From Pseudomonadota bacterium (lineage in GTDB: Bacteria > Pseudomonadota > Alphaproteobacteria > Rhizobiales > Tepidamorphaceae), in contig JAEYRQ010000162.1 in the NCBI GenBank assembly GCA_023435545.1, positions 1 through 7,456 of the forward strand: a stretch of 7,456 nucleotides of DNA, in the 5' to 3' direction. Within the stretch, counting starts at the first letter, position 1; each line of letters begins with the position of its first letter. The notes beneath the pieces were generated by a model. That model was not told the DNA's origin. It did not search any database and was given only the letters and a program-made list of their open reading frames with translations. A program made the translations under genes and the position numbers. This document shows, piece by piece, positions 1-6,254 of the stretch.

Positions 1-606
1 CAGCTGCGCATGCGGCTGTTCATGGTCGACCTGACCGGCCCGACGGCGACGCTGGACCCCTGGTACTATCCGGGCTTTGCCAAGGATTGCTCGTCCACGC
101 ATCCGAGGCGCATCGCCTATCTGCAGGACGCCGACTTCTCGCCCGATGGCAGCTACTTCGTGGTGACCGCGACCGGGCAGATCCCCAAGGACCGACCCGC
201 CGACATCTGGCCGGTCGGTAGCGCCACCTACCACACGGTGTGCGATGCCGCTGGCCGGTTCGATCTGACCAACGACCAGAGCCCGGTCTGGATCAACTAC
301 ACCGGCGGTGACAGTGTGTGGAGTGCCTCGGCGACAGGGGCCGCAGTCTATGTCCAGGGGCACTTCATCTGGCTGGACAATCCGTTCGGCTTCGCCAGCC
401 GTGATGGCGGCGGCGCCGTCGAGCGGCTGGGCATCGGCGCGATCGACCCGGAGACAGGCAAGGCACTTCCCTGGAACCCGAAGAAGCCATCGGCCATCGG
501 CGGCAAGGCCTTCCTGGCTACACCTGCCGGCCTCTGGATCGGCTCCGACAGCGTCCGATTCAACGGGAAGCATCGCCGCGGCATCGCGTTCGCCCCCTTG
601 CCGTAG
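1..606 (+). CDS. Beta-propeller-like secreted protein, C-terminal part (5' end outside window)
   Basis: The reading frame is open from the first base, so the in-frame ATG at 10 is probably internal and the true start lies upstream. It ends at a TAG at 604-606. The visible 201 codons contain blade-like repeats: a DADFSPDGSYFVV segment, a TGGDSVWSASATGAAVYVQGHF segment broken by a short turn, a GIGAIDPETGKALPWNP segment, and a final LATPAGLWIGSDS strand followed by a GIAFAPLP end. Such 'SPDGSYFVV', 'DPxTGxxLPWNP' and 'GLWIGSDS' patterns are, from memory, those of beta-propeller or delta-60-repeat proteins, especially large secreted ones in actinobacteria. Two cysteines (codons at 88-90 and 241-243) could form a disulfide, which fits an extracellular place. 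No catalytic motif is seen. A role in binding or surface attachment of polymer is a guess from the neighbouring EPS genes. The fold assignment is fairly sure, the function is not. Confidence 0.75.
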   Translation, partial: QLRMRLFMVDLTGPTATLDPWYYPGFAKDCSSTHPRRIAYLQDADFSPDGSYFVVTATGQIPKDRPADIWPVGSATYHTVCDAAGRFDLTNDQSPVWINYTGGDSVWSASATGAAVYVQGHFIWLDNPFGFASRDGGGAVERLGIGAIDPETGKALPWNPKKPSAIGGKAFLATPAGLWIGSDSVRFNGKHRRGIAFAPLP

Positions 607-631
607 CCGCCCCGGAATAAGGCCCTGCCTC

Positions 632-650
632 CCGGCGGTCGGCCCGCCGG
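632..650 (+). terminator. GC-rich hairpin after the beta-propeller gene (possible terminator)
   Basis: A perfect 7-bp stem (CCGGCGG at 632-638, CCGCCGG at 644-650) with a 5-base loop starts 25 bases after the stop codon. No run of T follows, so it is not a classical intrinsic terminator. It may act with Rho, protect the 3' end of the message, or do nothing. Its place in the gap between two genes is the main support. Confidence 0.3.
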
Positions 651-668
651 ACGGACGATATCGAGTTT

Positions 669-690
669 GATCGCTCTCGCGATCGTCGCG
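669..690 (+). promoter_or_regulatory. Overlapping inverted repeats in the leader of the glycoside hydrolase gene
   Basis: Two alternative small stems share bases: GATCGC (669-674) with GCGATC (679-684) across a TCTC loop, and CGCGA (678-682) with TCGCG (686-690) across a TCG loop. They cannot both form at once. They lie 22 to 43 bases before the ATG at 712 and could be an operator or a leader structure, but short GC-rich palindromes are frequent in DNA of this composition. Confidence 0.2.
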
Positions 691-699
691 ACTCCAAAT

Positions 700-704
700 G
701 GAGA
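700..704 (+). promoter_or_regulatory. Ribosome binding site fixing the glycoside hydrolase start
   Basis: GGAGA with a 7-base spacer before the ATG at 712. This supports 712 over the in-frame TTG at 667, which has no purine-rich site before it. The sulfotransferase gene has the same GGAGA and the same spacing. Confidence 0.7.
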
Positions 705-711
705 CCGCATC

Positions 712-2052
712 ATGAGAACCCGTCGCCGCTTCCTTCAGCAACTCGCCCTGGCCGCCGCAAGTCCGATAGCCCCGCGGCTTGTCACGTCGGCCTTCGCCAG
801 CTCCGGCCCGGATGCCTCCGTGGCCGCCGCACATCTGCAGATCGCGGCGGCGCCGGCGGATTCGCTGGTCGAGTTCGTCTCCGTCCAGACCCACATGAAC
901 TGGGGGGGCACGGTCTGGGAGGGAGAGGCTTGGCGACCGCTACTTGGCGATCTCGGTGTCCGCTACACCAGGAGCATTCTGACCACCCGATTGGCACGGG
1001 ACCACATAGTCGCGCTTCATCGCGACTTTGGCATACGCTCCAGTTCAACCTTCAACGTCATCAATAAGGACGGAACCTTCGATCTGACGAAGACACTCGA
1101 CGCTCTGGCCTATCTGCGCGATCAGGTCGGAGTCGAGCGGATCTACGCCGTCGAAGGCCCCAACGAGTACACGCACAAGTACAAGTCCGGAGATTGGTCG
1201 CAGCGACTGCGGGATTACCAGGCCTTCCTCTATGGGTCGGTCAAGTCCGATCCGCAGTTGAGCAAGACCGATGTCCTGGCACCCACCATCTGGAAGCGGA
1301 TCGTCGAGGACTATTTGGCGATCGGTGACATCAACGATCGCGCCGACTACGGCAACCTGCATCTGTACAATGGCGGCCGCAATCCGAGCCTGTTCAACCG
1401 CGACGAGTCCGATGAATCGATCGATCTCGCCATCGCGGATGCCCAGGTCATGACCCCGGGCAAGCGGATCTGCATCACCGAGACAGGGTTCAACGTAGCC
1501 GATGAGATCAATCTCACCAGGTGGACCGTTCCGGCCGAAGTCGCCGCGAAATACACGCTGCGCAACGTTGCCGAACTGTTCGCGCGGCGCGACCGGATCA
1601 AGCAGGTTAACATCTATGCACTGATCGACAGCGCCCACACAGACGATCACTACGGTCTGGTGGATGTGAACCTGACCCCCCGCCCGGCATACTATGCTCT
1701 TCGCAATCTCCTCCGGCTGGTCGCCGATCCCGGTCCGGAGTTCGAACCGGATTTCCTGGCCTGGCACATGGAGCCGGAAGATCCGACCGTCCGTTCGATC
1801 CAGCTTCAGAAGCGCGACGGCCGATTCATGCTGCTCCTTTGGCAGGATGTCGAGAGCTACAGCCGCGCTGCGACCACGGCCATCGAGGTGCCGCCGGTGG
1901 CGGTTGCGATCGACTTCGGCGGCAAGCGTATCGCTTCGCTTACCCAGTATACGCCGACGTTATCGGCCTCAGCCGTGCAGACGAAAGTCGGGGTCACGAA
2001 TGTGAGCCTGTCGGTTCCTGACCACCTGCAGGTGCTGGAGATCGTGGAGTAG
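712..2052 (+). CDS. Tat-exported clan GH-A glycoside hydrolase (GH39-like)
   Basis: This 446-residue protein most likely hydrolyses a glycoside bond in a polysaccharide, outside the inner membrane. The N-terminus has a twin-arginine signal (TRRRFLQ at residues 3-9), a weakly hydrophobic stretch, and a probable signal peptidase site after AFA (27-29). The remainder reads as a TIM-barrel of clan GH-A: the acid/base glutamate is probably E152 in EGPNEY and the nucleophile E257 in CITETGFN, about 105 residues apart as is usual for the clan. A YGNLHLY segment between them and a NIYALID segment after them fit barrel strands. From about residue 360 on, a beta-rich tail (FMLLLWQDV to LQVLEIVE) resembles the C-terminal beta-sandwich of GH39 and related enzymes. 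The start at 712 is chosen because of the Shine-Dalgarno site and because the Tat signal begins there. In EPS clusters such enzymes (PslG is the known example) trim or release polymer. The exact GH family and the substrate are not settled; GH5 or another GH-A family is possible. Confidence 0.85.
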   Translation: MRTRRRFLQQLALAAASPIAPRLVTSAFASSGPDASVAAAHLQIAAAPADSLVEFVSVQTHMNWGGTVWEGEAWRPLLGDLGVRYTRSILTTRLARDHIVALHRDFGIRSSSTFNVINKDGTFDLTKTLDALAYLRDQVGVERIYAVEGPNEYTHKYKSGDWSQRLRDYQAFLYGSVKSDPQLSKTDVLAPTIWKRIVEDYLAIGDINDRADYGNLHLYNGGRNPSLFNRDESDESIDLAIADAQVMTPGKRICITETGFNVADEINLTRWTVPAEVAAKYTLRNVAELFARRDRIKQVNIYALIDSAHTDDHYGLVDVNLTPRPAYYALRNLLRLVADPGPEFEPDFLAWHMEPEDPTVRSIQLQKRDGRFMLLLWQDVESYSRAATTAIEVPPVAVAIDFGGKRIASLTQYTPTLSASAVQTKVGVTNVSLSVPDHLQVLEIVE

Positions 2053-2141
2053 CTGCGGTTGCCGCGGCTCCCGGCTGCTCGGTGCACATGGTGCCGATCG
2101 CCCCGGGGATGGCCCGGCCGACATATCAATGCGGACTTGTT

Positions 2142-2146
2142 GGAGA
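2142..2146 (+). promoter_or_regulatory. Ribosome binding site fixing the sulfotransferase start
   Basis: GGAGA lies 7 bases before the ATG at 2154. This favours 2154 over the longer in-frame start at 2082, whose extra 24 residues show no family feature, whereas the sulfotransferase fold begins only a few residues after 2154. Confidence 0.7.
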
Positions 2147-2153
2147 ATGGGCA

Positions 2154-3062
2154 ATGACCCTGCCGAACTTCCTGATCGTGGGTGCCGCAAAGTCGGCCAC
2201 GACATCGCTCTGGCAAAATCTGCGGCAGCATCCCGAGATCTACATGCATCCGCGCAAGCAGCTCAATTTCTATGCGTTCGAGGGACAGGAGCCGAGATTT
2301 CGCGGGCCGGCACCTCTGGACGAAAGCCGCTACGACATCCGGACCATCGAACAGTACGAGACGGCGTTTGCGGGGGCTGGCCGTGAGCGGGTCGTGGGAG
2401 AGGCGTCCAACCTGTACCTGTATTCCCCGACTGCCGCCGAAAGAATTCGCAAACATGCGCCCGACACCAAGATCATAGCCGTCCTGAGACATCCAGCGGA
2501 AAGGGCCTATTCGCGCTTCCTGCAACTCGTCCTCAGTGGACGGGAATCCATCACTGACTTCGCCAGGGCGCTGCGCGAGGAGGAAGCACGGGTGGCTGAA
2601 GGCTGGTGGCCGGAGTTTCACTATCTCAGGGCTGGTCTCTACGACCAGCAACTGTCCAGATACAGGGACCATTTTCCGGACGAGCAGATCAGGGTCTATC
2701 TATACGAAGAACTTTCCGAGGACATGCCGAGCGTACTGGTGGAGATATTTGATTTCTTGGGAGTCGAGCGCGATTTCGAACCCGATGCCGATATCCGCTA
2801 CAGCGCCTCGGGAATCCCGGCCAAGAAGACGGTTCACTGGAGCTTGCAGCGCCTCCGATCGATCAGACCACTGGCGGAGCGACTGCTCCCGAAGGCATGT
2901 ACCGACGGGTTGGCGCGAAGGTTCAGCGAGATCCATCGGAAGAACCTTGCCAAGCCAAAGATGTCGGCCGAAGCGCGCGCGCTGCTGCTCGCCGGATACC
3001 ACGACGATACGCGACGCCTCGAGAAGCGCATTAACCGCGATCTCTCCGCCTGGCTCCAGTGA
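2154..3062 (+). CDS. PAPS-dependent sulfotransferase
   Basis: This 302-residue cytoplasmic protein should transfer a sulfate group from 3'-phosphoadenosine-5'-phosphosulfate (PAPS) to an acceptor, here plausibly a sugar of the EPS repeat unit or a lipid or protein partner. The N-terminal FLIVGAAKSATTSLW (residues 6-20) is the 5'-phosphosulfate-binding loop, with K13 as the conserved lysine and the usual GTTSL changed to ATTSL. The second signature, VLRHPAERAYSRF (110-122), is the 3'-phosphate-binding element with R112 and S120. Between them lies GEASNLYLYSP (from E83 on), and after them RAGLYDQQLSRY and the YLYEEL segment (Y184-E186), all typical of the heparan-sulfate/NodH-like sulfotransferase group. 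The length is normal for the family. The C-terminal third, up to the SAWLQ end, is less conserved. The gene stop lies 71 bases before the next likely start, so the two are probably cotranscribed. The family is certain; the acceptor is unknown. Confidence 0.93.
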   Translation: MTLPNFLIVGAAKSATTSLWQNLRQHPEIYMHPRKQLNFYAFEGQEPRFRGPAPLDESRYDIRTIEQYETAFAGAGRERVVGEASNLYLYSPTAAERIRKHAPDTKIIAVLRHPAERAYSRFLQLVLSGRESITDFARALREEEARVAEGWWPEFHYLRAGLYDQQLSRYRDHFPDEQIRVYLYEELSEDMPSVLVEIFDFLGVERDFEPDADIRYSASGIPAKKTVHWSLQRLRSIRPLAERLLPKACTDGLARRFSEIHRKNLAKPKMSAEARALLLAGYHDDTRRLEKRINRDLSAWLQ

Positions 3063-3133
3063 AGGCGGCAACCCCTGCGGCCGGTGACATCACGCGGTCC
3101 GCGTGCGCGCCCTGCATTATCGCGAGTGTCCGT

Positions 3134-4075
3134 ATGAATATCCTCAAGTTCATTGCCAAGCAGTCGCTGACCGCTCTCGGCGTCGAGGTCCGACGCGCGC
3201 CGAGGGCCGCAAGCGTATTGCCGAACGCGGACCAAGACCCACTCACCTCTCAGTACTGCGCCGACATGCAGCTCAAACCCACTGTGACGATGAAGCTCAG
3301 CGATGCCCGGGCGGGGATTGCCGGGTATGCCTACAATCTGGCTTCAGCGCATCCGCTGATCGCCGCGAGCCGCGCCGCCATGCGAAGCGAAACACGAGAG
3401 TCGGCTGAGGCCAGTATCCGGGAGATCCTCGCTGAATACTACAATCAGGTCCGTCCACAATCAGCGCTCGAAGTGGTCGGTCTCGGACCGGATGAGGCGC
3501 CGGGGCTCGTCGGGATACCTCTGCATCACTGGACGCTGCCATGGTCCGAACTGGACCCCGCGCAGACAGGACGACAGCGCCGGATTTGCCTGGAGGAGGA
3601 AGGGCTGGCGCGCAGGACGTTGGTGTCGATCGAGGACGGCTCTACGCACTACGGCCCGGTGAGCGACAGAAAACTCGCCCTCGAGACCACGCGCGTGGCC
3701 GATCTTATGGCCTCGTTTCACGCCTCCGGCTTCCGGCCCAGCGCCGCTTCTCCGATCGATGCCGTAGGGCTCAGGGTCGGTACCGGGTATCGCTGGTTCG
3801 TCGTGCAGGGCCACCACAGACTCGCGGTCTGCACGGCATTCGGCATTGATGCGGTGAGTGCTCGTATTGTCAGGATCGTCCGTAGGGAGGACGTCCAATA
3901 CTGGCCCGGTGTCGTCGGCGCCACGTTCGCGGCGCCTGGAGCCCTCAAGCTGTTCGATCGCATCTATGCCGGTGAAGCATTTGACAGTGCGAGCCGGTGG
4001 GTCGAGGCGTGGCGCGATACGAAGGCAGGGCCCGACCAATCCAGTTCGCCTCGTCCCTCGATTGTCGCGGCCTGA
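3134..4075 (+). CDS. Uncharacterised EPS-cluster protein with ParB/sulfiredoxin-like GHHR motif
   Basis: I do not recognise a named gene. The 313-residue product starts MNILKFIAKQSLTALGVEVRRAP, a short basic amphipathic start like that of many proteins in polysaccharide clusters, and has no signal peptide, so it should be cytoplasmic. The C-terminal half is the informative part: SIEDGSTHYGPVSDRK (YGPVS at 173-177), then a helix and SPIDAVGLRVG, then RWFVVQGHHRLAVCTAFGID with GHHR at 226-229. A strand, a G-H-x-R loop, and a helix ending in a small-residue-Gly turn are what the ParB N-terminal/sulfiredoxin fold shows. Sulfiredoxin has Cys in this loop (GCHR) and ParB has GERR; here the Cys position is His, so a reductase role is unlikely. 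Members of this fold include CTPases and free-serine kinases, so nucleotide binding is possible. The start at 3134 is preferred over a GTG at 3059 that overlaps the sulfotransferase stop; neither has a strong ribosome site. Function unknown. Confidence 0.8.
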   Translation: MNILKFIAKQSLTALGVEVRRAPRAASVLPNADQDPLTSQYCADMQLKPTVTMKLSDARAGIAGYAYNLASAHPLIAASRAAMRSETRESAEASIREILAEYYNQVRPQSALEVVGLGPDEAPGLVGIPLHHWTLPWSELDPAQTGRQRRICLEEEGLARRTLVSIEDGSTHYGPVSDRKLALETTRVADLMASFHASGFRPSAASPIDAVGLRVGTGYRWFVVQGHHRLAVCTAFGIDAVSARIVRIVRREDVQYWPGVVGATFAAPGALKLFDRIYAGEAFDSASRWVEAWRDTKAGPDQSSSPRPSIVAA

Positions 4076-4126
4076 AGCCTGGCGCGCATCTGTCAAGACT
4101 GCTGCCGAATCCGGCCCAACGAATAG

Positions 4127-4162
4127 TTTCGGGCGAATTACGAAATTCGATTGAAATATTCA
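4127..4162 (+). promoter_or_regulatory. AT-rich cluster of inverted repeats before the small membrane protein gene
   Basis: Three short inverted repeats lie in 36 AT-rich bases: TTTCG (4127-4131) with CGAAA (4141-4145); CGAATT (4134-4139) with AATTCG (4144-4149) around a 4-base centre; and TGAA (4152-4155) with TTCA (4159-4162) around ATA. The base composition differs sharply from the GC-rich genes on both sides. The region could hold an operator and a promoter for the 4182 gene, but I see no convincing -35/-10 pair. Confidence 0.35.
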
Positions 4163-4170
4163 CCACAAAA

Positions 4171-4176
4171 AGGGGG
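4171..4176 (+). promoter_or_regulatory. Strong ribosome binding site of the small membrane protein gene
   Basis: AGGGGG lies 5 bases before the ATG at 4182. It decides between this frame and a longer overlapping frame (4151-4741) whose start has no such site. Confidence 0.65.
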
Positions 4177-4181
4177 CAGCC

Positions 4182-4676
4182 ATGAATATTGCCGAGCTCC
4201 AATGGTTGGGCGGCGGTATCGAAGGATTGACCATTTCACCGTGGCCGATACTTCTGCCGCTGTCTGCGATCCTGTTCGTCATTGTCATGCTGCGGCCAAC
4301 CGCCATCGGGATCACGGCCTTGGCGATCGCAGCGGCCGGCATCGGCGTGGTCCATCTAGAGGGGGGAGGCTTCGACGCCGCCATCGCGCTGATCACGGCC
4401 AGCGCCGTTCTGATCGCCCTGAGCGCACACGCCGCGTCCAGGAAGCTGGCGGAGCTGTCGGAGCGGCTCGTCTCCGCCGAGACAGCCATCCGGCAACTGG
4501 AGAGAGCCGACCAGCGACGGCGCATGATCGCGGCTCAGCAGCCACTTCGCGATCCGGCCCCGGTGCTGATGAACCTGCCGCAACGTGGTGGCGGCATGAA
4601 CTCCATTCCCGAGATGGGGACGGTCGGTCCGTCGCCCGGCCGCAGCAATCACAAGCATCCCGAGCCGACCCGCTGA
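4182..4676 (+). CDS. Small membrane protein, three predicted helices and a charged helical tail
   Basis: I do not recognise the family. The 164-residue product has three hydrophobic segments, about residues 22-37 (ILLPLSAILFVIVML), 40-57 (rich in Ala, Ile and Gly) and 64-82 (AAIALITASAVLIAL). A charged helix follows at about 84-114 (SRKLAELSERL, then ETAIRQLERADQRRR) with a heptad-like pattern that suggests a short coiled coil. The remaining 50 residues are rich in Pro, Gly, Arg and Asn and are probably disordered. Basic residues after the third helix suggest that the tail is cytoplasmic. The gene stands alone between two gaps of about 100 bases and is followed directly by the initiating sugar transferase, so a partner or regulator role at the inner membrane is possible. 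Small membrane proteins such as ExoX control ExoY in rhizobia, but I see no sequence likeness that would justify that name. Confidence 0.75.
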   Translation: MNIAELQWLGGGIEGLTISPWPILLPLSAILFVIVMLRPTAIGITALAIAAAGIGVVHLEGGGFDAAIALITASAVLIALSAHAASRKLAELSERLVSAETAIRQLERADQRRRMIAAQQPLRDPAPVLMNLPQRGGGMNSIPEMGTVGPSPGRSNHKHPEPTR

Positions 4677-4737
4677 TTCCGGGAACTGGACCGAGTTCGT
4701 CTGCGGCACAAATACGAGCGCTCTCGCCTTCGCACCC

Positions 4738-4766
4738 CTGACCATTTGGTAGCGCGGCTTTATACA
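4738..4766 (+). promoter_or_regulatory. Weak promoter-like pair before the sugar transferase gene
   Basis: CTGACC (4738-4743) and TATACA (4761-4766) are separated by 17 bases, each matching 4 of 6 positions of the sigma-70 consensus; the pair also resembles alphaproteobacterial promoters. If used, transcription would start only a few bases before the ATG at 4778, giving a nearly leaderless message. That fits the weak ribosome site (GAGA at 4769-4772) but also counts against the call. Confidence 0.22.
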
Positions 4767-4777
4767 GCGAGATCTCC

Positions 4778-6190
4778 ATGACAGACCTCAATATCTCGAC
4801 GGGCGGAACGGCTCCGCGGCTCCCGTTCGTACAAACGCCGTCGTTCTCCGGCGGCGCGGACCTGGTTCGCGGCTCCTCGATCTTTCTGGCGGTACTACTC
4901 GACACCTTCGCAATCGCTGCCGCTGCCGTGATCGCGGACTGGTACCGCTTTGGCGGAGGCGGGTTCGCGGAGAATCCGAAGTTGGTCTACATCGTGTTCC
5001 CGGTCTATCTCCTGACGGCATGGGCCACCGGCGGCTACCGGCTTTCGCTTCTCAGGCTGCCCACGACATCGGTACAGCGGGCGATCTTGTGTTTGGCCAT
5101 CGCCGCGACGCTTTCGCTCGCTGCCGCGTTCACCTTCAAGGCGACCGCGACGTTCTCCAGGCTCGAGACGCTGAGCTTCCTCGGGGCTGCGACAATAGCC
5201 TTGGCGGCTGCCCGACTGACGATTGCTTCTTTCATGGCCCGGCGGAGCGGGCAGCTCGACCCGAAGGTGGTGCTGCTCGGTGACGAGGCGCTGTTCGCGG
5301 CAAAGGTCTCGGGGGTCGCTGACGTCATCAATGTGCGTGCACGGAAATGGCAGCCTGCGGAGAACGATCCCGACTTCCTGTGCGGACTGGCTGCTACGCT
5401 CGGCGAAGCAGACCGGATCGTGCTGTGCTTCGATCGCGAGGACGATAGGCGCCGATGGGCGCGCGTCATGCGGCACTGTGGGCTAGAAGCGGAAGTTCTC
5501 GATCCGAACCTGTCCGAACTCGATCCTGTGGGAATTGGCTGGTTCGGAATGGTTCCGACGCTCGTGGTCTCCCGAGGGCCGTTGACGTTTGGCGAGCGGA
5601 CATTGAAGCGAACGCTCGACCTGGTGCTGGTGCTGCTCGCGATTCCGATCGTTGTGCCAGTGGTGCTGATGCTGGCGGTCCTGGTAAGGCTCGACTCACC
5701 CGGGCCGGCATTCTTCGTGCAGAAGCGTGTCGGTATTCATAATCGCCAGTACTATTGCTTCAAGCTGCGGACGATGTGCAGCGATCGGTGCGATGCGTCC
5801 GGAGAACAATCCACCGGTCGCAACGATCCACGTACGACGCGGCTCGGGAGCCTCCTGCGCCGTACCAGCCTCGATGAGCTGCCGCAGCTTTGGAACGTGC
5901 TCCGGGGTGAGATGAGCCTCGTTGGGCCACGGCCTCACGCGTTGGGGTCGCGGGCGGATGGCGAACTGTTCTGGGATGTCGTTCCCGGATACTGGAGGCG
6001 CCATTCCATGAAACCCGGCCTGACAGGATTGGCGCAAGTCCGTGGCTATCGAGGATCTACCGAGCGCCAGGAAGATATCGTCAATAGAGTGAATTCTGAT
6101 CTGGAGTACATATGCTCTTGGTCGATATGGCTCGATCTAAGAATAATGGTAAGAACGATTTCAGTATTACTTCATCGAAACGCGTTCTAG
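4778..6190 (+). CDS. Undecaprenyl-phosphate sugar-phosphate transferase (WcaJ/ExoY-type, initiating)
   Basis: This 470-residue inner-membrane enzyme moves a hexose-1-phosphate, probably glucose or galactose, from its UDP-sugar to undecaprenyl phosphate, the first step of EPS repeat-unit assembly. The long, WcaJ-type layout is visible: four N-terminal membrane helices (about 33-54, 68-83, 102-120, 132-153), a soluble Rossmann-like domain (from KVVLLGDE at 163 to about 262), then the catalytic bacterial sugar transferase domain. The latter starts with [20 protein letters not shown], whose prolines (P290, P294) fit the re-entrant membrane hairpin, and continues with KLRTM (329-333), the catalytic pair D366-E367 in [17 protein letters not shown] (from V382) and [15 protein letters not shown] (from K412). 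The short ExoY of Sinorhizobium has only the catalytic part, so 'exoY' would not be exact. The last 36 or so codons are AT-rich and full of rare codons though the protein motif ([17 protein letters not shown]) is normal for the family. Sugar specificity cannot be read from the sequence. Confidence 0.95.
   Translation: MTDLNISTGGTAPRLPFVQTPSFSGGADLVRGSSIFLAVLLDTFAIAAAAVIADWYRFGGGGFAENPKLVYIVFPVYLLTAWATGGYRLSLLRLPTTSVQRAILCLAIAATLSLAAAFTFKATATFSRLETLSFLGAATIALAAARLTIASFMARRSGQLDPKVVLLGDEALFAAKVSGVADVINVRARKWQPAENDPDFLCGLAATLGEADRIVLCFDREDDRRRWARVMRHCGLEAEVLDPNLSELDPVGIGWFGMVPTLVVSRGPLTFGERTLKRTLDLVLVLLAIPIVVPVVLMLAVLVRLDSPGPAFFVQKRVGIHNRQYYCFKLRTMCSDRCDASGEQSTGRNDPRTTRLGSLLRRTSLDELPQLWNVLRGEMSLVGPRPHALGSRADGELFWDVVPGYWRRHSMKPGLTGLAQVRGYRGSTERQEDIVNRVNSDLEYICSWSIWLDLRIMVRTISVLLHRNAF
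6118..6147 (+). promoter_or_regulatory. Candidate promoter inside the 3' end of the sugar transferase gene
   Basis: TTGGTC (6118-6123) and AATAAT (6142-6147) are 18 bases apart; the first matches 3 of 6 and the second 5 of 6 of the sigma-70 consensus. They lie in a 110-base stretch (6081-6190) that is only about 38% GC, by my count. If active, it would drive the export gene at 6255 with a leader of roughly 100 bases. Confidence 0.3.
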
Positions 6191-6254
6191 GTTTAACCAT
6201 TGTGCGGGGCGATTTGCCTGCGCATGCAATTCGACAAAGGAAGAGGTTCCAGCA

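Noticed and set aside
1045..1767. Minus-strand open frame of 240 codons inside the hydrolase gene
   Set aside because: It mirrors the codon structure of a well-supported glycoside hydrolase gene and has no domain-like pattern or start signal.
2101..2108. CCCCGGGG palindrome in the gap before the sulfotransferase gene
   Set aside because: It has no loop and no T-run, so it cannot form a terminator hairpin, and such palindromes are common at this GC content.
1857..2672. Minus-strand open frame of 271 codons across the end of the hydrolase gene, the gap and the first half of the sulfotransferase gene
   Set aside because: It is opposite two genes with clear family motifs, shows no recognisable domain, and long antisense frames are expected in GC-rich DNA.
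3059..3133. GTG start overlapping the sulfotransferase stop (GTGA), which would extend the ParB-like protein by 25 residues
   Set aside because: The arrangement would suit translational coupling, but the added residues have no family feature and there is no ribosome site; the ATG at 3134 begins a typical basic N-terminus. This remains open.
3461..4096. Minus-strand open frame of 211 codons over the ParB-like gene
   Set aside because: The product is Arg-, Pro- and Gly-rich without structure, whereas the + strand frame has a coherent strand-loop-helix motif and the neighbours' orientation.
4104..4115. GCCG-AATC-CGGC small hairpin after the ParB-like gene
   Set aside because: A 4-bp stem without a T-run is too weak to call a terminator.
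4151..4741. Overlapping + strand frame of 196 codons covering the small membrane protein gene
   Set aside because: It is longer than the chosen frame but reads as Arg/His/Ala-rich low-complexity sequence and has a TTG start without a ribosome site; the 4182 frame has a strong site and three clean membrane helices.
4393..4905. Minus-strand open frame of 170 codons
   Set aside because: It is opposite the ends of two + strand genes, low in complexity, and without a recognisable motif.
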